Positions 21,857-34,118 are shown, counted from the first letter of the stretch. The stretch is DNA of 64,000 nucleotides from Lamellibrachia satsuma (GCA_033239005.1 BSQZ01000053.1:2779501-2843500); one strand, 5' to 3'. Notes: generated by a model from the sequence alone, not told the origin. Numbers and translations: made by a program.

Positions 21857-22791
21857 TAGAGCTGGGGTCAAAACCATTTAATCAATTCAAATTCTTTTCA
21901 ATTCAATTTAATCAATTCAAATTCAAGTATAAATATTTTTTTTTATTCAAATTCCAGCTCAAATCTTTCAATTCCAATTCAATTCTAGTAGATGAAGTTT
22001 TTTTTCAAAAGTATTAGTAATAGATCCTAAAGTAATAGATAATAGTATATTTCTTTTCTATTACATTTATTGCTGCAAACTTACAAAATATCAGGTTTGT
22101 TTGCATGTTATTCTAACTGCTAGTAATTGTAAACAATGTATAGACAATGGTTGAACCATTATTCAAACAACATGAAAAGACCAGTAGACTGATAATTTCA
22201 TGCATTCAGAAATACCTGCTCAGTGAAACAATGCAGTAGTAGCAAGCCAATTACTAATTGTTGGGATGCTCCATTGGGGTGGCTATGGCTTCACACATTC
22301 CTAGCACACACAAAGGCCATGGTTTCAGATATGTGGAGGCAGACAACAAATGTTATCTTAGAGCAGGAGCTGCAGCCTGTATTGAATTCAAAGTAAGCTC
22401 ATCACACCCCACCATAGTTTGATTTGAGCACAACTTCTGAGTTCTTTTTTCAAATTGCCAATTGTCACATGGTAACATTGCCATGCAGACTCTGTTCAAA
22501 TTTGGACAAATGTTCTCACGTCACATTTTCAAATGGTGTACAAATGTATGTTTAGGTGCTACAAAGACTTTGAGTTGATATGCAATTCTAGGGTTGGATT
22601 GAGGACCACATTAGAAATAAAACCAGATCGCACCAGCACAAGGAAATGAGGTTTAATTCAGTTCCTTTCAATTCCAATTCAACTTACTCAAAATCTTGCA
22701 ATTCAAATTCAAATTCTGCTTGATCAAAGTCTTTCAGTTCAAATTCTGGTATTAAATTGCATAATTATTTTTTTTATTCACTCCAACCCTG
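21857..22791. mobile_element. hAT-like non-autonomous element with 8-bp target duplication
   Basis: It begins TAGAGCTGGGGTC and ends CTCCAACCCTG. It is flanked by CCAGTTGC (21849-21856) and CCAGTTGA (22792-22799), an 8-bp duplication with one mismatch. The corresponding site in block B (near 27760-27780) has no insertion. The interior is AATTC-rich with no transposase. It is related to the inverted element at 30215-30928. Confidence 0.65.
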
Positions 22792-23052
22792 CCAGTTGAT
22801 AATAAAAGTGATGGATCTGTTACAAGGTCTTCACTAAAAATGCAGTCACTGATTAAAATAGTCATGTTTTATCAAATAGACAACAGTGTCAACTTCAGAC
22901 CTTTTTCACTGTATTAATAATATGTAGATGCTACACTAATGAGTTGTGTTTCAGCAATACATCATGGATGCATCAGTGAGACGATGAAGCTTCAGGCTGA
23001 ATATGAGCAGGCTATTACTGAGTTAGCCAGACTGCAGCATGAAACGAAAAAA

Positions 23053-23376
23053 GGTACGTTCTTATATAGCGCGGTATCCAGTCCTTGAGACTTTTCAAAG
23101 CGCTTTACACTTCACCCCCTGGCAGACCTGTTCATTCCTACGCCATTTCAACTACTCTAGGAAGCATTCAGCCATGCTGCAATTACTGGGCGAAGACTGT
23201 TCATTCAGATATCCACCCCTGTCTGTAGCCAGGTACTTATTTATACAGCTGAGTGAACTGTGTCAATGTGGGATGGATGAAATTGTCAAAGCTTCGATAC
23301 GGCAGCAGGAGGATTCAAACCCGGGTTCTCTCGATTGAGATCCTGACGTTCTAACTGCTACGTTACCGTGCCCCAC
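23053..23376 (-). mobile_element. SINE family 2, copy in block A'
   Basis: Orthologous in position to 20645-20967, with a better B box (GGGTTTGAATCC on the minus strand). The tail lies at the left (TATATAGCGCG). Confidence 0.82.
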
Positions 23377-24204
23377 AGAGAAATTTCACCAGCAGGCTGA
23401 ACAATGTCAGTTCGTGGAACATTTCCTGAAAGGCGATCGTCAAGAGTCACGGACTCTTTATTTTACAGGACTGTCATCGTACGCTTTGTTTGTATGGATG
23501 GTTAGCTACTGTGTCTCTTCTGCCACGGTCACTATCCCTTTCACCTGCAAATGTTCTTTTGTTGACCTTGATGAAGTTGCGGCTTAATCTGCAGTATCAA
23601 GATCTTTCTTTTCGATTTAATATATCGGTTGGTCATGTCTCTGGTATTTTAAACAGCAAAACATCTAAGTTGTCTTATACAATGGCCGGATAAAGAGGAA
23701 GTTGTGCGTAACATGCAAAAAGTTTTTCATGAAACATAGTAAGTGTCATGTAGTAATAGATTGTAGAGAAGTTTTCATTGATGTCTGGGAAATTTAACAG
23801 CCAGGTCATCAGATCAAATTACAAGCACAATATCCTGAAATTTTTATTTAGTTGCCGTTCCCCTTGTGGTGCTGTTAGTTTTGTATCACGTGCTTATGGT
23901 GGCAGAACATCAGACAAAGATGCCTATATTTTCTAAATAACTTGGTAACAATGGTAAAAAAAACACTTTTGAGCTAATATTGGATCTTCTATATAAACGC
24001 TGACACTTAAAAGCCAAAAGATTGATGCTATCCACTGTCCAGACAATGTGTCAGACCTTAAGTAAAATGCATCAGAACAAACTTCCAGAATTGCCAACAA
24101 CAGTTGGAGCATCGTTCTGCTCAATGACATCATGTCTTCTAGTAGAATATGTGAACTTCTGGGCAATGCCACTACCAGTACTTTCATAAGATTCACCTTG
24201 ATTT

Positions 24205-24605
24205 CTACACATTTAAGAAAAATCTGACTTCACCATGGAAACCAGCCCCTTCAAACTTCATAACCACCCAGTCACCTATGTTGATTTTGATGCACTTCTG
24301 TTGTTCATCCATGCTTTCTGAAGTAATTGTATCAATGCTATCATCCAAAGAGTCATCACTAATTGTTACTTCTGTTAAGTCCCATGAATCAGATGTATCA
24401 GCAATAAGCAAATGCTTATTGCCTGTTGCTTATATGCAGTGCAACTGGTGAGTATTAGACAAACTTGACATTCACTCCCGGATTTCGTAGTACAGCCAGT
24501 TCCAAAAAGTCTACAGTTGTGGTTGCACTGCCTTTCCACTTCGAACGTAGCACCAAACTGCTCACATGACCATTCCACTAATTCCCTCTGCAATGCCCTT
24601 GTCAT
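24205..24605 (-). pseudogene. unrecognised coding relic, minus strand
   Basis: Two overlapping reading frames on the minus strand can be read in order. The first contains VEWSCEQFGATFEVERQCNH and CRLFGTGCTTKSG. The second has an acidic segment (DDSLDDSIDTITS) followed by KINIGDWVVMKFEGAGFHGE. The GDWV..KFEG..F.GEV pattern resembles C-terminal segments of repeat-associated animal ORFs. A frameshift lies near 24400. I cannot name the family. Confidence 0.35.
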
Positions 24606-24639
24606 GTGATGTTGCAGAAAAATGTCAGCTCAATGTCAT

Positions 24640-25500
24640 GGCATTCTCTTCTTCCCAAAGGTGAAGGTTTGAGAATAGGAATCTCTGTTTAAGAACTCCA
24701 TCTGAGAATACAGAAATCATGGTCTAGGTTTTTAATGTCTAGTTTAATGGTCTTTTGTTGTGCCCCAATTGAATTTAGGTTTAGTCGGTGTAATTAGTTC
24801 CAAAGGTGCTACTCCAATTATATGGATTAAGAATGACTATGATATAGATAATGTTTATTAACATCACACAAAAATTACATAAACACTTATATTTTGTTTA
24901 AAAAATGTAATCCAATCAGCATGGTGTATGGTGTCGGACGAGTGGGGTGTCGGACACATGGGGTGTCAGACATACAATTTTTACGTACGTCCGAAACCAC
25001 AACTGCCGGTTAATTATTGCATAATCAATAAAAATTTTGAATTTGTTATTTCAAACAAACAAAATTAACATTATATCTCGGTTATTAAAATCTTGTAACC
25101 ATTCAACATCAGTAGAGGTTAAAAAATGTCACTTTTTTGGTGTCGGATGTATGTAAGTAACATACTCATTACTAATTTAATTAAAAGTTAATTTAAAATA
25201 TACCTACCATTTTATATCATGTAAATTAACTAAGTATATGTCTGGGATTAAACTCCATAAAAATGAATAAGCCTACTTATAAATTAAAGTAGATATGGTG
25301 AAAAATGTTTTAATGGAATTTGTCATGAAATATTTTAATCATTGTCATTAGTTGCATTATAAATGATTGCATAACATCTGTTGAAATTGGATTAATGTGA
25401 CATCTGAAACTATGGAATATTACCTCTCAAATGATACCACACTTGCCCCATTTGAACCAGCTTCTAAAAATGGCATGTTGGTTTATCTAAACGTGGACCT
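24640..25500. other. AT-rich spacer with GGTGTCGGAC repeats
   Basis: No gene seen. GGTGTCGGAC or GGTGTCAGAC occurs three times in 24932-24972 and GGTGTCGGAT once near 25140, like subterminal repeats of an unidentified element. Confidence 0.35.
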
Positions 25501-25818
25501 GACCTAAATAATAATTAAATTAATATAAACCATACCAAATGTTGTTGTTCATTTCTTACAACTAGCAGACCAATAAAATAAAGTAATGAATCTAATAAAC
25601 ATTTCAATGTGAATTTTATTTGCGAAACTGTTACAACCGTTGAATGTAACATAATGTTTGATGGCTACATTTTGTGCGCAGTGCAACTGCCCTGGCTTGG
25701 GCATGGCACAGGCAGAAATCTATGCCGTTTTCAATTCACTCTAAATCGAAGCCTCCAAAGTTCTCTTTCACAGCCAAATATCACATTAATCAGTCAATCG
25801 GATTGTCTGTCTCCTTAG

Positions 25819-26768
25819 CAGGCCTCAACATTAACACTGGCCCGCTGGCCCGCTGGCCCGCTGGCCCAGTGCCTTTTTGGGGCTGTTGGGCCAGTTTAGG
25901 CCACAAGTTAAAAAAATTACTGGCCCAGTGGGCCAACATAGTTTCCGATCGTTTTTATCCCATTAGTTACAGCCACAGGTCATTGTTTCAATCGCTTGTC
26001 CTTGCCATCCACCCCAGCGCTACAATTAAACACAATCTTCATCTCATCTGATTTTGTGTTGTCACTTCGTATAGTTGCCATCTTGTTTTGATATGTACAA
26101 GCCTCACAAAACAGTCCGCATGACGTCGCTAGTAACGACGACATCCGGACGTTTTGTGAATTGCCGACGCCTATATTTGACTGTATACGTATTATATCGC
26201 AGCATTTTCTTTTGCGTGATACGTATTAGCTATCATGCTACGCCTTCGACCTGCCGATTTCGTATAAACTAACTGGTTCACGGACTGTCCGATAGGTGTC
26301 GCGACAGCACCTAATATACATTTTAGGCGCAGATAGCTAAGTTTACCATAACTTTGTATTTCAGTCCAAAAGTTTATATTCGAAAGAAATAAACCCAATT
26401 GTAACACTCTTAGTTATATACAGTGTCAGGTCCGGTTCGGCCGTCGTATTTCCAAGTATAACTAGCTGTAAATCGATACGCACGTGGCAGCATCACCTGT
26501 TGCACTTGCGGCTTTAACAGAGGGCCTAAAGATTCTCAAACGATTCCTGCAGCAGCATTGTCTGCCATACAGAATACTGAATGAAAGCATGAAAGTAAAT
26601 CACCAACAGCAAAATAAATAACAGCCAAACTCACATCCTTCGACTTGTAATGTGATGTATTGCAAAAAGTAGTGGTTTTTTAAATCAGTACAAAAATTTG
26701 GGCCAGTAACTGTTAACATCTACTGGCCCGACGGGCTACTTGGTACAAAAGCTTAATGTGAAGGCCTG
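25819..26768. mobile_element. 950-bp TIR element with CTTAG target duplication
   Basis: Terminal repeats CAGGCCTCAACATTAA (left) and its near-complement TTAATGTGAAGGCCTG (right) match at 14 of 16 positions. The flanks CTTAG at 25814-25818 and 26769-26773 form a 5-bp duplication. Block A near 19032-19050 shows the site without insertion. The left interior holds four CTGGCCCG/CTGGCCCA repeats and the right interior has GGGCCAGT and CTGGCCCG. No transposase is encoded. The superfamily is uncertain. Confidence 0.75.
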
Positions 26769-28031
26769 CTTAGTATCACCAGTATGAACTTATGAAGTAA
26801 ACTGGCATAATATCCATCAAATATTTTTGAGCTCTACGATTCTCGCAACTTCGTCCGTCATCTTTGCTTTGGTGATTCCCTTGTATTCCCCAAGATACTA
26901 ACATCATTAAAATGATTTAATGTGAATCACTCAATAGGCATCCATGTTGCAAATACCAGAGGTTTCCCTTGCATGTGTGGACTTCGCCTATGTCTTGGCA
27001 GCGATCTATTGCTGGCAAGGAAGAAGTAGTTTGTTACAATTGTATTTTATATAAAATAAATGTAGATTAGTAAGTACTGTAATGTGCATCACTACCACAG
27101 TCTGACACAGCCGCCGGATGACTCGGTGGGGTGGGGCCGTAAACTTGTGCATTTTGGCTGAATTGACGGGAAGCATTTTGAATTAGCGGCCGCCAATAAA
27201 AAGGTCTTTCAAACAATAAAAACCAGTTAAGTGGATATACATATAGTCTGATTGTAATCAATGTTTGTATTTTTCAGGAAAAACTAGCTCTGATTCATCA
27301 AATCCGGACTATGTTCTATCTCTGAACATGTGGTACATTGGCGGTGACCTGATGGAAAGAAGGCAAGGTTTGCCATGTTAAAGAAAGAAGAAATGGCAAA
27401 AGAAAAGGAACACGCAGAGGCTGGAACACACAGAGGCTGCACAATCCTCATAGGTCTGTCAGTGTCCTCTCTACCGTCAGAACCAGATGTGGACATGAAA
27501 GTGTCCAGTGGGCAGGGTGCTGGCTGCCTTAATACAGGTAAGGATAGTTGGGCTATTTTGTATATAATAACAGTGAATGTTTGAATAACCGTTGAATGAC
27601 CATCATATTGTTATAAATTAAATACCAATATATTTCAGTTATTTAATAAAATATGTACATCTGACATTGTTTTACAACTTAATTATTTGTTGTTCCAAAC
27701 AAATACATAATATACAAGATAGAATAATACTATACAATTTCTAGGTTCATAGTTTGCACTACCACCAATTGGCAGTTGCTAATAAAAGTGATGGATTTGT
27801 TACAAGGTATTCACTGAAAATGCAATCACTTATTAAAATATTAATGTTTTATCAGATAGATAACAGTATTAACATCAGACTATTTTCACTGTATTGAGAA
27901 TATGTAGAAGCTACACAAATGAGTGTTGTGTTTCAGCAATGCATGATGGCTGCATCAGTCAGACGACGAAGCTTCAGGCTGAGAATGAGTAGGCTATGAC
28001 CGAGTTAGCCAGACTGCAGCATGAAAATAAA

Positions 28032-28340
28032 GGTACGTTCTTATATAGCACAGTATCCAGTCCTTGGGACTGTTCAAAGTGCTTTACACTTCACCCTCTG
28101 GCAGACCTGTTCATTCCAACCCCATCTCAACTTCTCTGGGAAGCGTTCAGCCATGCTGCAATTACTGCGCAAAGACTGTTCATTCAGATCTCCACGTCTG
28201 TCTGTAGCCAGGTACTTATTTATACAGCTGAGTGAACTGTGTCAATGTGGGATGGATGAAATTGTCAAAGCTTCGATACGGCAGCAGGAGGATTCAAATC
28301 CGGGTTCTCTCGATTGAGATCCCGACATTCTAACTGCTGT
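28032..28340 (-). mobile_element. SINE family 2, head-truncated copy in block B
   Basis: The third copy at the same site. The tRNA-like head is deleted after GTTAGAATG on the minus strand, and the transposase sequence resumes at CAATTTCCCCAACAGG. Confidence 0.8.
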
Positions 28341-29339
28341 GCAATTTCCCCAACAGGCTGAACTGTGTCAATTCGGGGAATATTTCCTGATTTAATATAT
28401 TGGTTGGTTCTTTTGTTGACCTTGATGAAGCTGCGGCTTAATCTGCAGTATCAAGATCTTTCTTTTCAATTTAATATATCGGTTGGTCACATCTCTGATA
28501 TTTTAAAAAGCAAGTTTTCCTGCCCTTGCTAAACATCTCAGTTTTCTTGTACAATGGCCAGATAAAGAGGAAGTTGTGCGTAATATGCCAACAGTTTTTC
28601 TTCAAACATATGGTAAGTGTCATGTAGTAATAGATTGTACAGACGTTTTCATTGAATGTCTAGGAAATTTAACAGCTAGGTCATTATGTCAAATTAGAAG
28701 CACAACACTACCCTGACATTCTTAGTTGCCTGTTCCCTTGTGGTGCTGTAACTTTCGTATCCCGTGCTTATGGTGGCAGAACATCAGACAAAGTCATAAC
28801 ACAGAAATCAGGATTTTTAGACCTAATTCAACAGGGTGGTGTAGTTTTGGCAGATCAGTGAGGACCTGGTGGTGCAACTCATACCATATTTTACAAAGCA
28901 GCTTAGAGCAAGAGAGGTAGAGAGAAGTCAGAAAATTTAATTGGGTCTAAAAGTCCTGGTTTCTGGGAAGCATGTAATCTTGAACAAAAGAAACGATTGT
29001 CTATGTGTGTAGCTGTATCATTTTTTGTCTGATTAAACTCATAACGAGCTTACCTGGAATATTCGTAGTGAAGCGAGTTCTTTCTATTACCATGGTTATT
29101 GATGTCATCAACGCAGTGGAGGGACGGTTGTGACAAGGTGACTAATGGTATAGACGTAAGAAATGAGACACTCAATTATGTAAAATCAGCTTTTTTGTAT
29201 ACCAAGTTACCAACATCAGAAATACGGCCGGATTTTATAGGGCGTATGGCAGCATGCAAGCATTGGTGCATGCACATGTATTATGAGTGTGTTTTCTAAG
29301 CAGATTGTCATTGATTGGTGATATTTTTTTCATCAGCAG

Positions 29340-29564
29340 GTAGTGGATGAGCCGTTAACAACCCCATCATCGGTGACTTCTGCGACAGAGAGGAAGTTTG
29401 AATTCCGTCGGCCGTCTATGGAGAGCGAGTCATCTGAAGACTGTGCTTACACCAATGACACGAAGACGACCATCCTGCGATGTGAAGTGATGTCAGTGCT
29501 GAAGGAAGATTTGGCATGCACGTTGTGCGCGCTACCTGTTGACTGGTGTTGTGTCTGCTGCTGA
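29340..29564 (+). CDS. possible terminal exon of an unidentified gene
   Basis: A good acceptor (ATATTTTTTTCATCAGCAG) precedes an open frame of 74 codons that starts VVDEPLTTPSSVTSATERKF, contains FRRPSMESESSED, and ends LPVDWCCVCC with TGA at 29562-29564. There is no ATG near the start, so it could only be an internal or last exon. The Ser/Glu-rich part followed by a Cys-rich end is not recognised. The next ~250 bp lack long frames, as expected for a 3' UTR. No partner exon was identified upstream, so this could be chance. Confidence 0.3.
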   Translation, partial: VVDEPLTTPSSVTSATERKFEFRRPSMESESSEDCAYTNDTKTTILRCEVMSVLKEDLACTLCALPVDWCCVCC

Positions 29565-30206
29565 CATACTGCACGTCGTGTGAATCCATCCTCAAGTCAA
29601 CATACAGCAGTGATGCAATGCGATAGTAATGTGCCATTTGGCGTGGCACGTTTGACTTCGGTTGTCTCCGCCACCATGATGACCTAGTGAAGCTGTGTCA
29701 ACATCTCGACGTGAACACTATGACCAAAAACACGTGTGCGATTCGTGAATGTGATTATGAATGCAAACTTGGTGGCGATGTCAGCCATCCTTGGCAATGC
29801 TGTGAAGGTGGTCCGCAGCACCAACGTTCATCTGGAACTGATTGTTTGTTTCTCATATAACTATTGGATCACCTGAGAGACATATTGATAAATAACTAAG
29901 TAGCAACATCTTATTCTTGTATAATTATACACTTTTAAATAATGCAAAACTTTGGCTGTGTATTTTCTTTATCTATCTGTGTAGTTTCTTTACATTTTTG
30001 TCAGTACATGTTGAAAGAATTAACTAAAATAATGAGTAACTATTTTGTTAGATATGCACATAATTATTTTCAACAGTTCGCTATGGATGTATACTGTAAT
30101 CGTGATGTTTGATTACGACATCATTGTAAAATATATATACTGCATTTTAGTGTTTGCCTTGTAGTATTCACTATGCACAGGCATGTATGATACCACATCA
30201 CTGTGT
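29565..30206. other. non-coding, no feature seen
   Basis: AT-rich sequence after the possible exon. A segment near 29915-29960 weakly resembles 31110-31180 (AAAACTTTGGCTGTGT). Confidence 0.4.
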
Positions 30207-30214
30207 ACTATTAC

Positions 30215-30928
30215 CAGGCATGGGTTCTGTTACAGACAATCTATTACTATTACCGTTTCTATTACTATTACATTAATTCTAATCAATTACTGTTACCAGG
30301 ATTAATAAATTCTAATATATTACTGTTAGCAGGATATCTATTACTGGGTCGTTAATACTATCGCTGAATGTCAATTAACTTTTTTTTGATGGGTCTGTGA
30401 ACCCTAGAATTGCCTATGAACTCAGTCTTTGTAGTACTAACTAAATATACATTTGTACGCCATTTTAAGATCTGAGGTAAGAACTTTTTTCAAAATTTGA
30501 GCAAAGGGTCTGTGAGGCCATTGGCAATTTGAAAAAAAAAGAACTCGGAAGATCCGCTCAAATCAATGGTTACTTTGAATTCAATACAGATTGCAGCTCC
30601 TGCTCTAAGAGTTGGCTTGCTACTCCTGCATTGTTTCATTGAGCAGGTATTTCTGAATGCATTAAATTATCAGCCTACTGGTCTTTTCATGTTGTTTGAA
30701 TAAGCCATGACAGCCATTGTCTATGCATTGTTTACAGTTACTAGCAGTTGGAATAACATGCAAACAATCCTGATATTTTGTAAGTTTGCAGCAGAAGATG
30801 TAATAGAAAAGTAATAGGTATTATATTTTACTTTAGGATCTATTACTATTACTTTTGAAAAAAAAATATCATTACTATTACAAGAAAACCGTCTGTTACA
30901 ATTACATATTACTATAATCCCATGCCTG
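30215..30928. mobile_element. hAT-type non-autonomous element, 714 bp
   Basis: The ends are perfect 10-bp inverted repeats CAGGCATGGG / CCCATGCCTG. They are flanked by a perfect 8-bp duplication ACTATTAC at 30207-30214 and 30929-30936. An 8-bp duplication with a CAG-start terminus is the hAT hallmark. The interior has TATTAC-rich ends and a middle that is the reverse complement of the hAT-like element in block A' (about 22020-22590). No transposase. Confidence 0.88.
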
Positions 30929-30939
30929 ACTATTACCAG

Positions 30940-32650
30940 CATTGTCTTAAGCTGATGGATCATTTCACCAGTGGACCATGTACATGTTTATATATAAAGG
31001 ATTATGGACGTATAATACATACCTGTTGTTGTTTACTTGTTTATTATTTATTTACTGAATGTGGTGGTTGGAAATGTACATTACCAGAGAGACATAATTG
31101 TAGATAACTTATTTTATTCATGTACATGCACTTTTAGATACTGCAATGTCATGTTCAAGTTGCTAAAACTTTGGCTGTGTTTTTCACAAATTCAAGTTTT
31201 TTGTCACCGTTGTTACTTGTTACAAAGAGTGTATCTCCTTTATTTATCAGTATAATTGCTTCAGATGTGTGTCTGTGCATGGCGAAATCATGCTCATAAG
31301 TATCATAGAAGCATTTCATTTGTTAGGTACATGTTATTCTCTTATACGAATGTAGACTGTCATCGCTAATTTTTTATAGCATACTTGTAAAATATATGAA
31401 AAATATGGTTTTTATGTTATTGCTTTATCCCTCTTTGGTAATTATCATTTCAAGTGTATGCACACCAATTTTCATTGCATTTGGTCTACCCATTACCAAG
31501 ATACGCTGTTCTCAAGAAAAACGCATTACAATCCAAGATGGCCGCCGTTTCTATGGTAACGCATCACAGTAAAAATGTGAAGAAAAAATATGTGATATTG
31601 CACTTACCCGTATTAACATGCCGTAAACATTTCAACTTGATTGGTAAACAAATAAAAACGATTTTGTCCCACCAGTCGGCCACCTTAATAAAGGGAATAA
31701 AAACAACGATTGCTCAAATTACATAATGTATTATATTTCCACAACACCAAAATAGTTAATTAGAATTCCATTAATTAATCATTCCAAATAATACTCTGTT
31801 CTACCGGCCTGCATCGATTATGCATATTTTCCCGCGATTATTAGCAGGCACTTTCCTTTCATTCACCGTACTGTTGACAGCGATAGCAGTTGTTTAGAAG
31901 CGAGCGTCAGAATGGTTGGCGATCTTTTACTTTCTGACCTAACCATGAAAATTACCACCTAAGGCACCCAAACTTCTCCTCATATATCTACTATACGTAT
32001 ACACATGAATTTGCTTCAGTTATAACCAATGAATAAGTAGCTATACCTGAACACTTGTGTCTGTGTCTGTAACGTCCTATAATGGGTAAGCGCCCAAAAA
32101 CTCACTTGTTATTTTGTCTGTTTTCAGGTGCTTCTAACTTGAGATGTTTACAAGCTACATATCTGAAATTTGCTGAATATGTAGATATATTGGTGCTGAT
32201 TATATGTACAAAACTCAAGAATGATAGTGCAAAGGACAATGTGTATACCGGGTACACGAAATGGAAAATAATTGGGTTTTATTTTCGAAAATGATTTCAA
32301 CAGCTTGTATTTCTTTGTTGTACAATGTCTAAATTGCTATCATCTATTGTCAGGTATACTGACAATAACCTATTAGTCAAGTAGACTTCTAGTTGCTATA
32401 CTTTCAGAATAATTCAGCCTTAAACTTTAACGTTTTCTATATGTTACGAATTTCAGCACAAAAAAGTGAGAACGTGGGACAAGTTGTATGACCACTATTT
32501 TTTAAACTGCACATAGTCCTTTATTAGGTAAACAACATATTACAATTTCAGGATGGTGTTCAGTCTCATGTTGAAATTGTTATCTTGACATATCCAAATT
32601 GTTTTTACCTTTGTACTAATTTTCCTCGTCTTGTCAAGACGACATCATTA
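30940..32650. other. intergenic, no supported gene
   Basis: AT-rich. No domain-bearing ORF, RNA gene or clear repeat was seen. Confidence 0.45.
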
Positions 32651-32654
32651 TTAC

Positions 32655-33950
32655 TAATGACGTTTAGTGACGTCATCGTACAGGTGAGGAACTTCGTAGT
32701 TTCCCCCATCTCGGTTTATCTCTAACTTGGTCTTACGTATCCATATGGCCTCTTTCACATGTCTTCTCCTTCTGTGTGACTCCCTGTCTATCACTTTTAC
32801 TCCCTCCCAGCCTATGATATGGTTTTCGGTGGTTGTGTGGTCTGTGAGGGTAGACTTGTTGGTGGTGGACTGCGACCGCTTCTTTTCGCTCCTCGTGTAT
32901 TGTCCTTTTTGTGTGTTCTCTACGTCTTTCTTGTGTCTGCTTAGTCTGATCTTAAACAATCTCCGTCTCTCCTATGGAAGCAGCGCCACAACTCTTACAC
33001 GGTATTTGGCAGATAAGGTCTTCTAGTTCGACTTTGTCTTTTGGGTGTACCAACAGACGTTTCAGTGTTGTGTGGGGACGTATGGCTGTGGTCACGCCGT
33101 ATTTCTTCAGGACCCGGTCAACCTTCTCTGATACACCATCTACGTATGTAGAGGGTTCCTGTTAAGTGTTCTTCCTTTTCCTTCTTTTCCCCTTCTTTGG
33201 AAGTTATCGTCTCACACCTGTTCATAAGGGTTCTGACTACTCCAAACTTCTGGTGCCTAGGGTGGTGGGCCATAAAGTTCAGGTACTGGTCGGTGTGCGT
33301 CTTCTTTCTGTATTCTGTGGAGTTTACACTGCCATCTTCCTTCCTGGTAAGTTATGCATCAAGGAGTGACATGTTGTTGTTTTCTTCCTCCTCTCTTGTG
33401 AATCTTATGCTACCTGTGGGGTCGACCGTGTTCATATGCCGTTGTGATTCCTCTGTCTTGCCTCTGTATATAGACAAATGACATCTTCCACATACCGCTT
33501 CCAGTTCCTTGTCTTGCAATCACCCGGGGCGGTGGCAATGATTTTTTCTCTCCAAGTTCTCCATGTACAAGTTCACAACAATGGGGGATACTGGACTGCC
33601 CATGGCTACACCAAACCTCTGTTTTACGAATTTCAATAACTCCATGCTATTGTCTTCTTTGAGGTTGGTTCTCTGTCTTAGTGTCTTCTCGTTCTCTCGA
33701 ACATTTCTACAAAGGTATTCTGAGAAATGTTCACTATGGTGTTCTGTCTCATTTAATATATATAGCAACTGAAAGTTACTGTTCTCCCAGAAGGCGTGTT
33801 CTCCTATTCTCCCAAATTGGCCAAAAATATCCAAACAAAGTGACAGAACACCATCCTGAAATTGTAATTCGTTGTTTACCTGATCAGGGACTATGCACAG
33901 TTTTGTTTTTTCAAAATGGTGGTCGCAGGACATTAAGAACAGCAACTAGA
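32655..33950 (-). mobile_element. Penelope-like retroelement, 5'-truncated and frameshifted
   Basis: On the minus strand, 33945-33520 encodes the reverse transcriptase block FGVAMGSPVSPIVVNLYMEN. It continues near 33500 as NWKRYVED, where the catalytic RYVDD has become RYVED. Next come relics of the THTDQYLNFMAHHP motif, and 32959-32654 encodes the C-terminal GIY-YIG-linked part (RLSRHKKDVENT, KSTLTDHTTTENHIIGWEG, EAIWIRKTKLEINRDGGNY). This order (AMGSPVSP, RYVDD, THTDQYL, then a C-terminal EN region) is diagnostic of Penelope-like elements. Stops and frameshifts near 33370-33400 show it is dead. Confidence 0.85.
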
Positions 33951-34118
33951 AATATACTGAGCTAATAGGTTACTGCCAGTGTCCCTGACAGTAGTTTGTG
34001 ATAGGGCGTTACAAACACTATTTGCATGCAAATCGTAAGTTTTTGTTTGTTTGTACAGTTACATATTCATTGGTTAAAATTATTGTAAGCAAATTCTAAT
34101 ACATCAACTTTTTGGTCA

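Larger units (their letters stand above)
21379..23930 (+). mobile_element. DDE transposon relic, copy A' (tandem)
   Basis: Directly after copy A the sequence re-enters the exon at ACTATGTTCAATCTCTGACC (compare 19573) and repeats the whole block. It holds a nearly complete hAT insertion (21857-22791), the SINE (23053-23376) and transposase core at 23490-23690. Downstream, 23745-23925 contains relics of VVIDC and AVSFVSRAYGGRTSDK. In DDE_Tnp_4 transposases the GGR.SDK motif follows the second conserved block. Several frameshifts are present. Confidence 0.65.
25515..28920 (+). mobile_element. DDE transposon relic, copy B
   Basis: This is a direct copy of block A. It lacks the hAT insertion but carries a 950-bp element at 25819-26768. 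The exon equivalent is at 27290-27540, the SINE at 28032-28340 and the transposase core at 28420-28870. The most complete downstream part reads SRAYGGRTSDKVITQKSGFL then DLIQQGGVVLADQ before a stop. This matches the GGR.SDK.IT..SGFLD.L..G..VLAD pattern of DDE_Tnp_4 transposases, with the conserved Asp of VLAD present. Frameshifts make it inactive. Confidence 0.68.

Noticed and set aside
32727..33481. Plus-strand ORFs of 63-99 codons
   Set aside because: Antisense shadows of the Penelope-like element.
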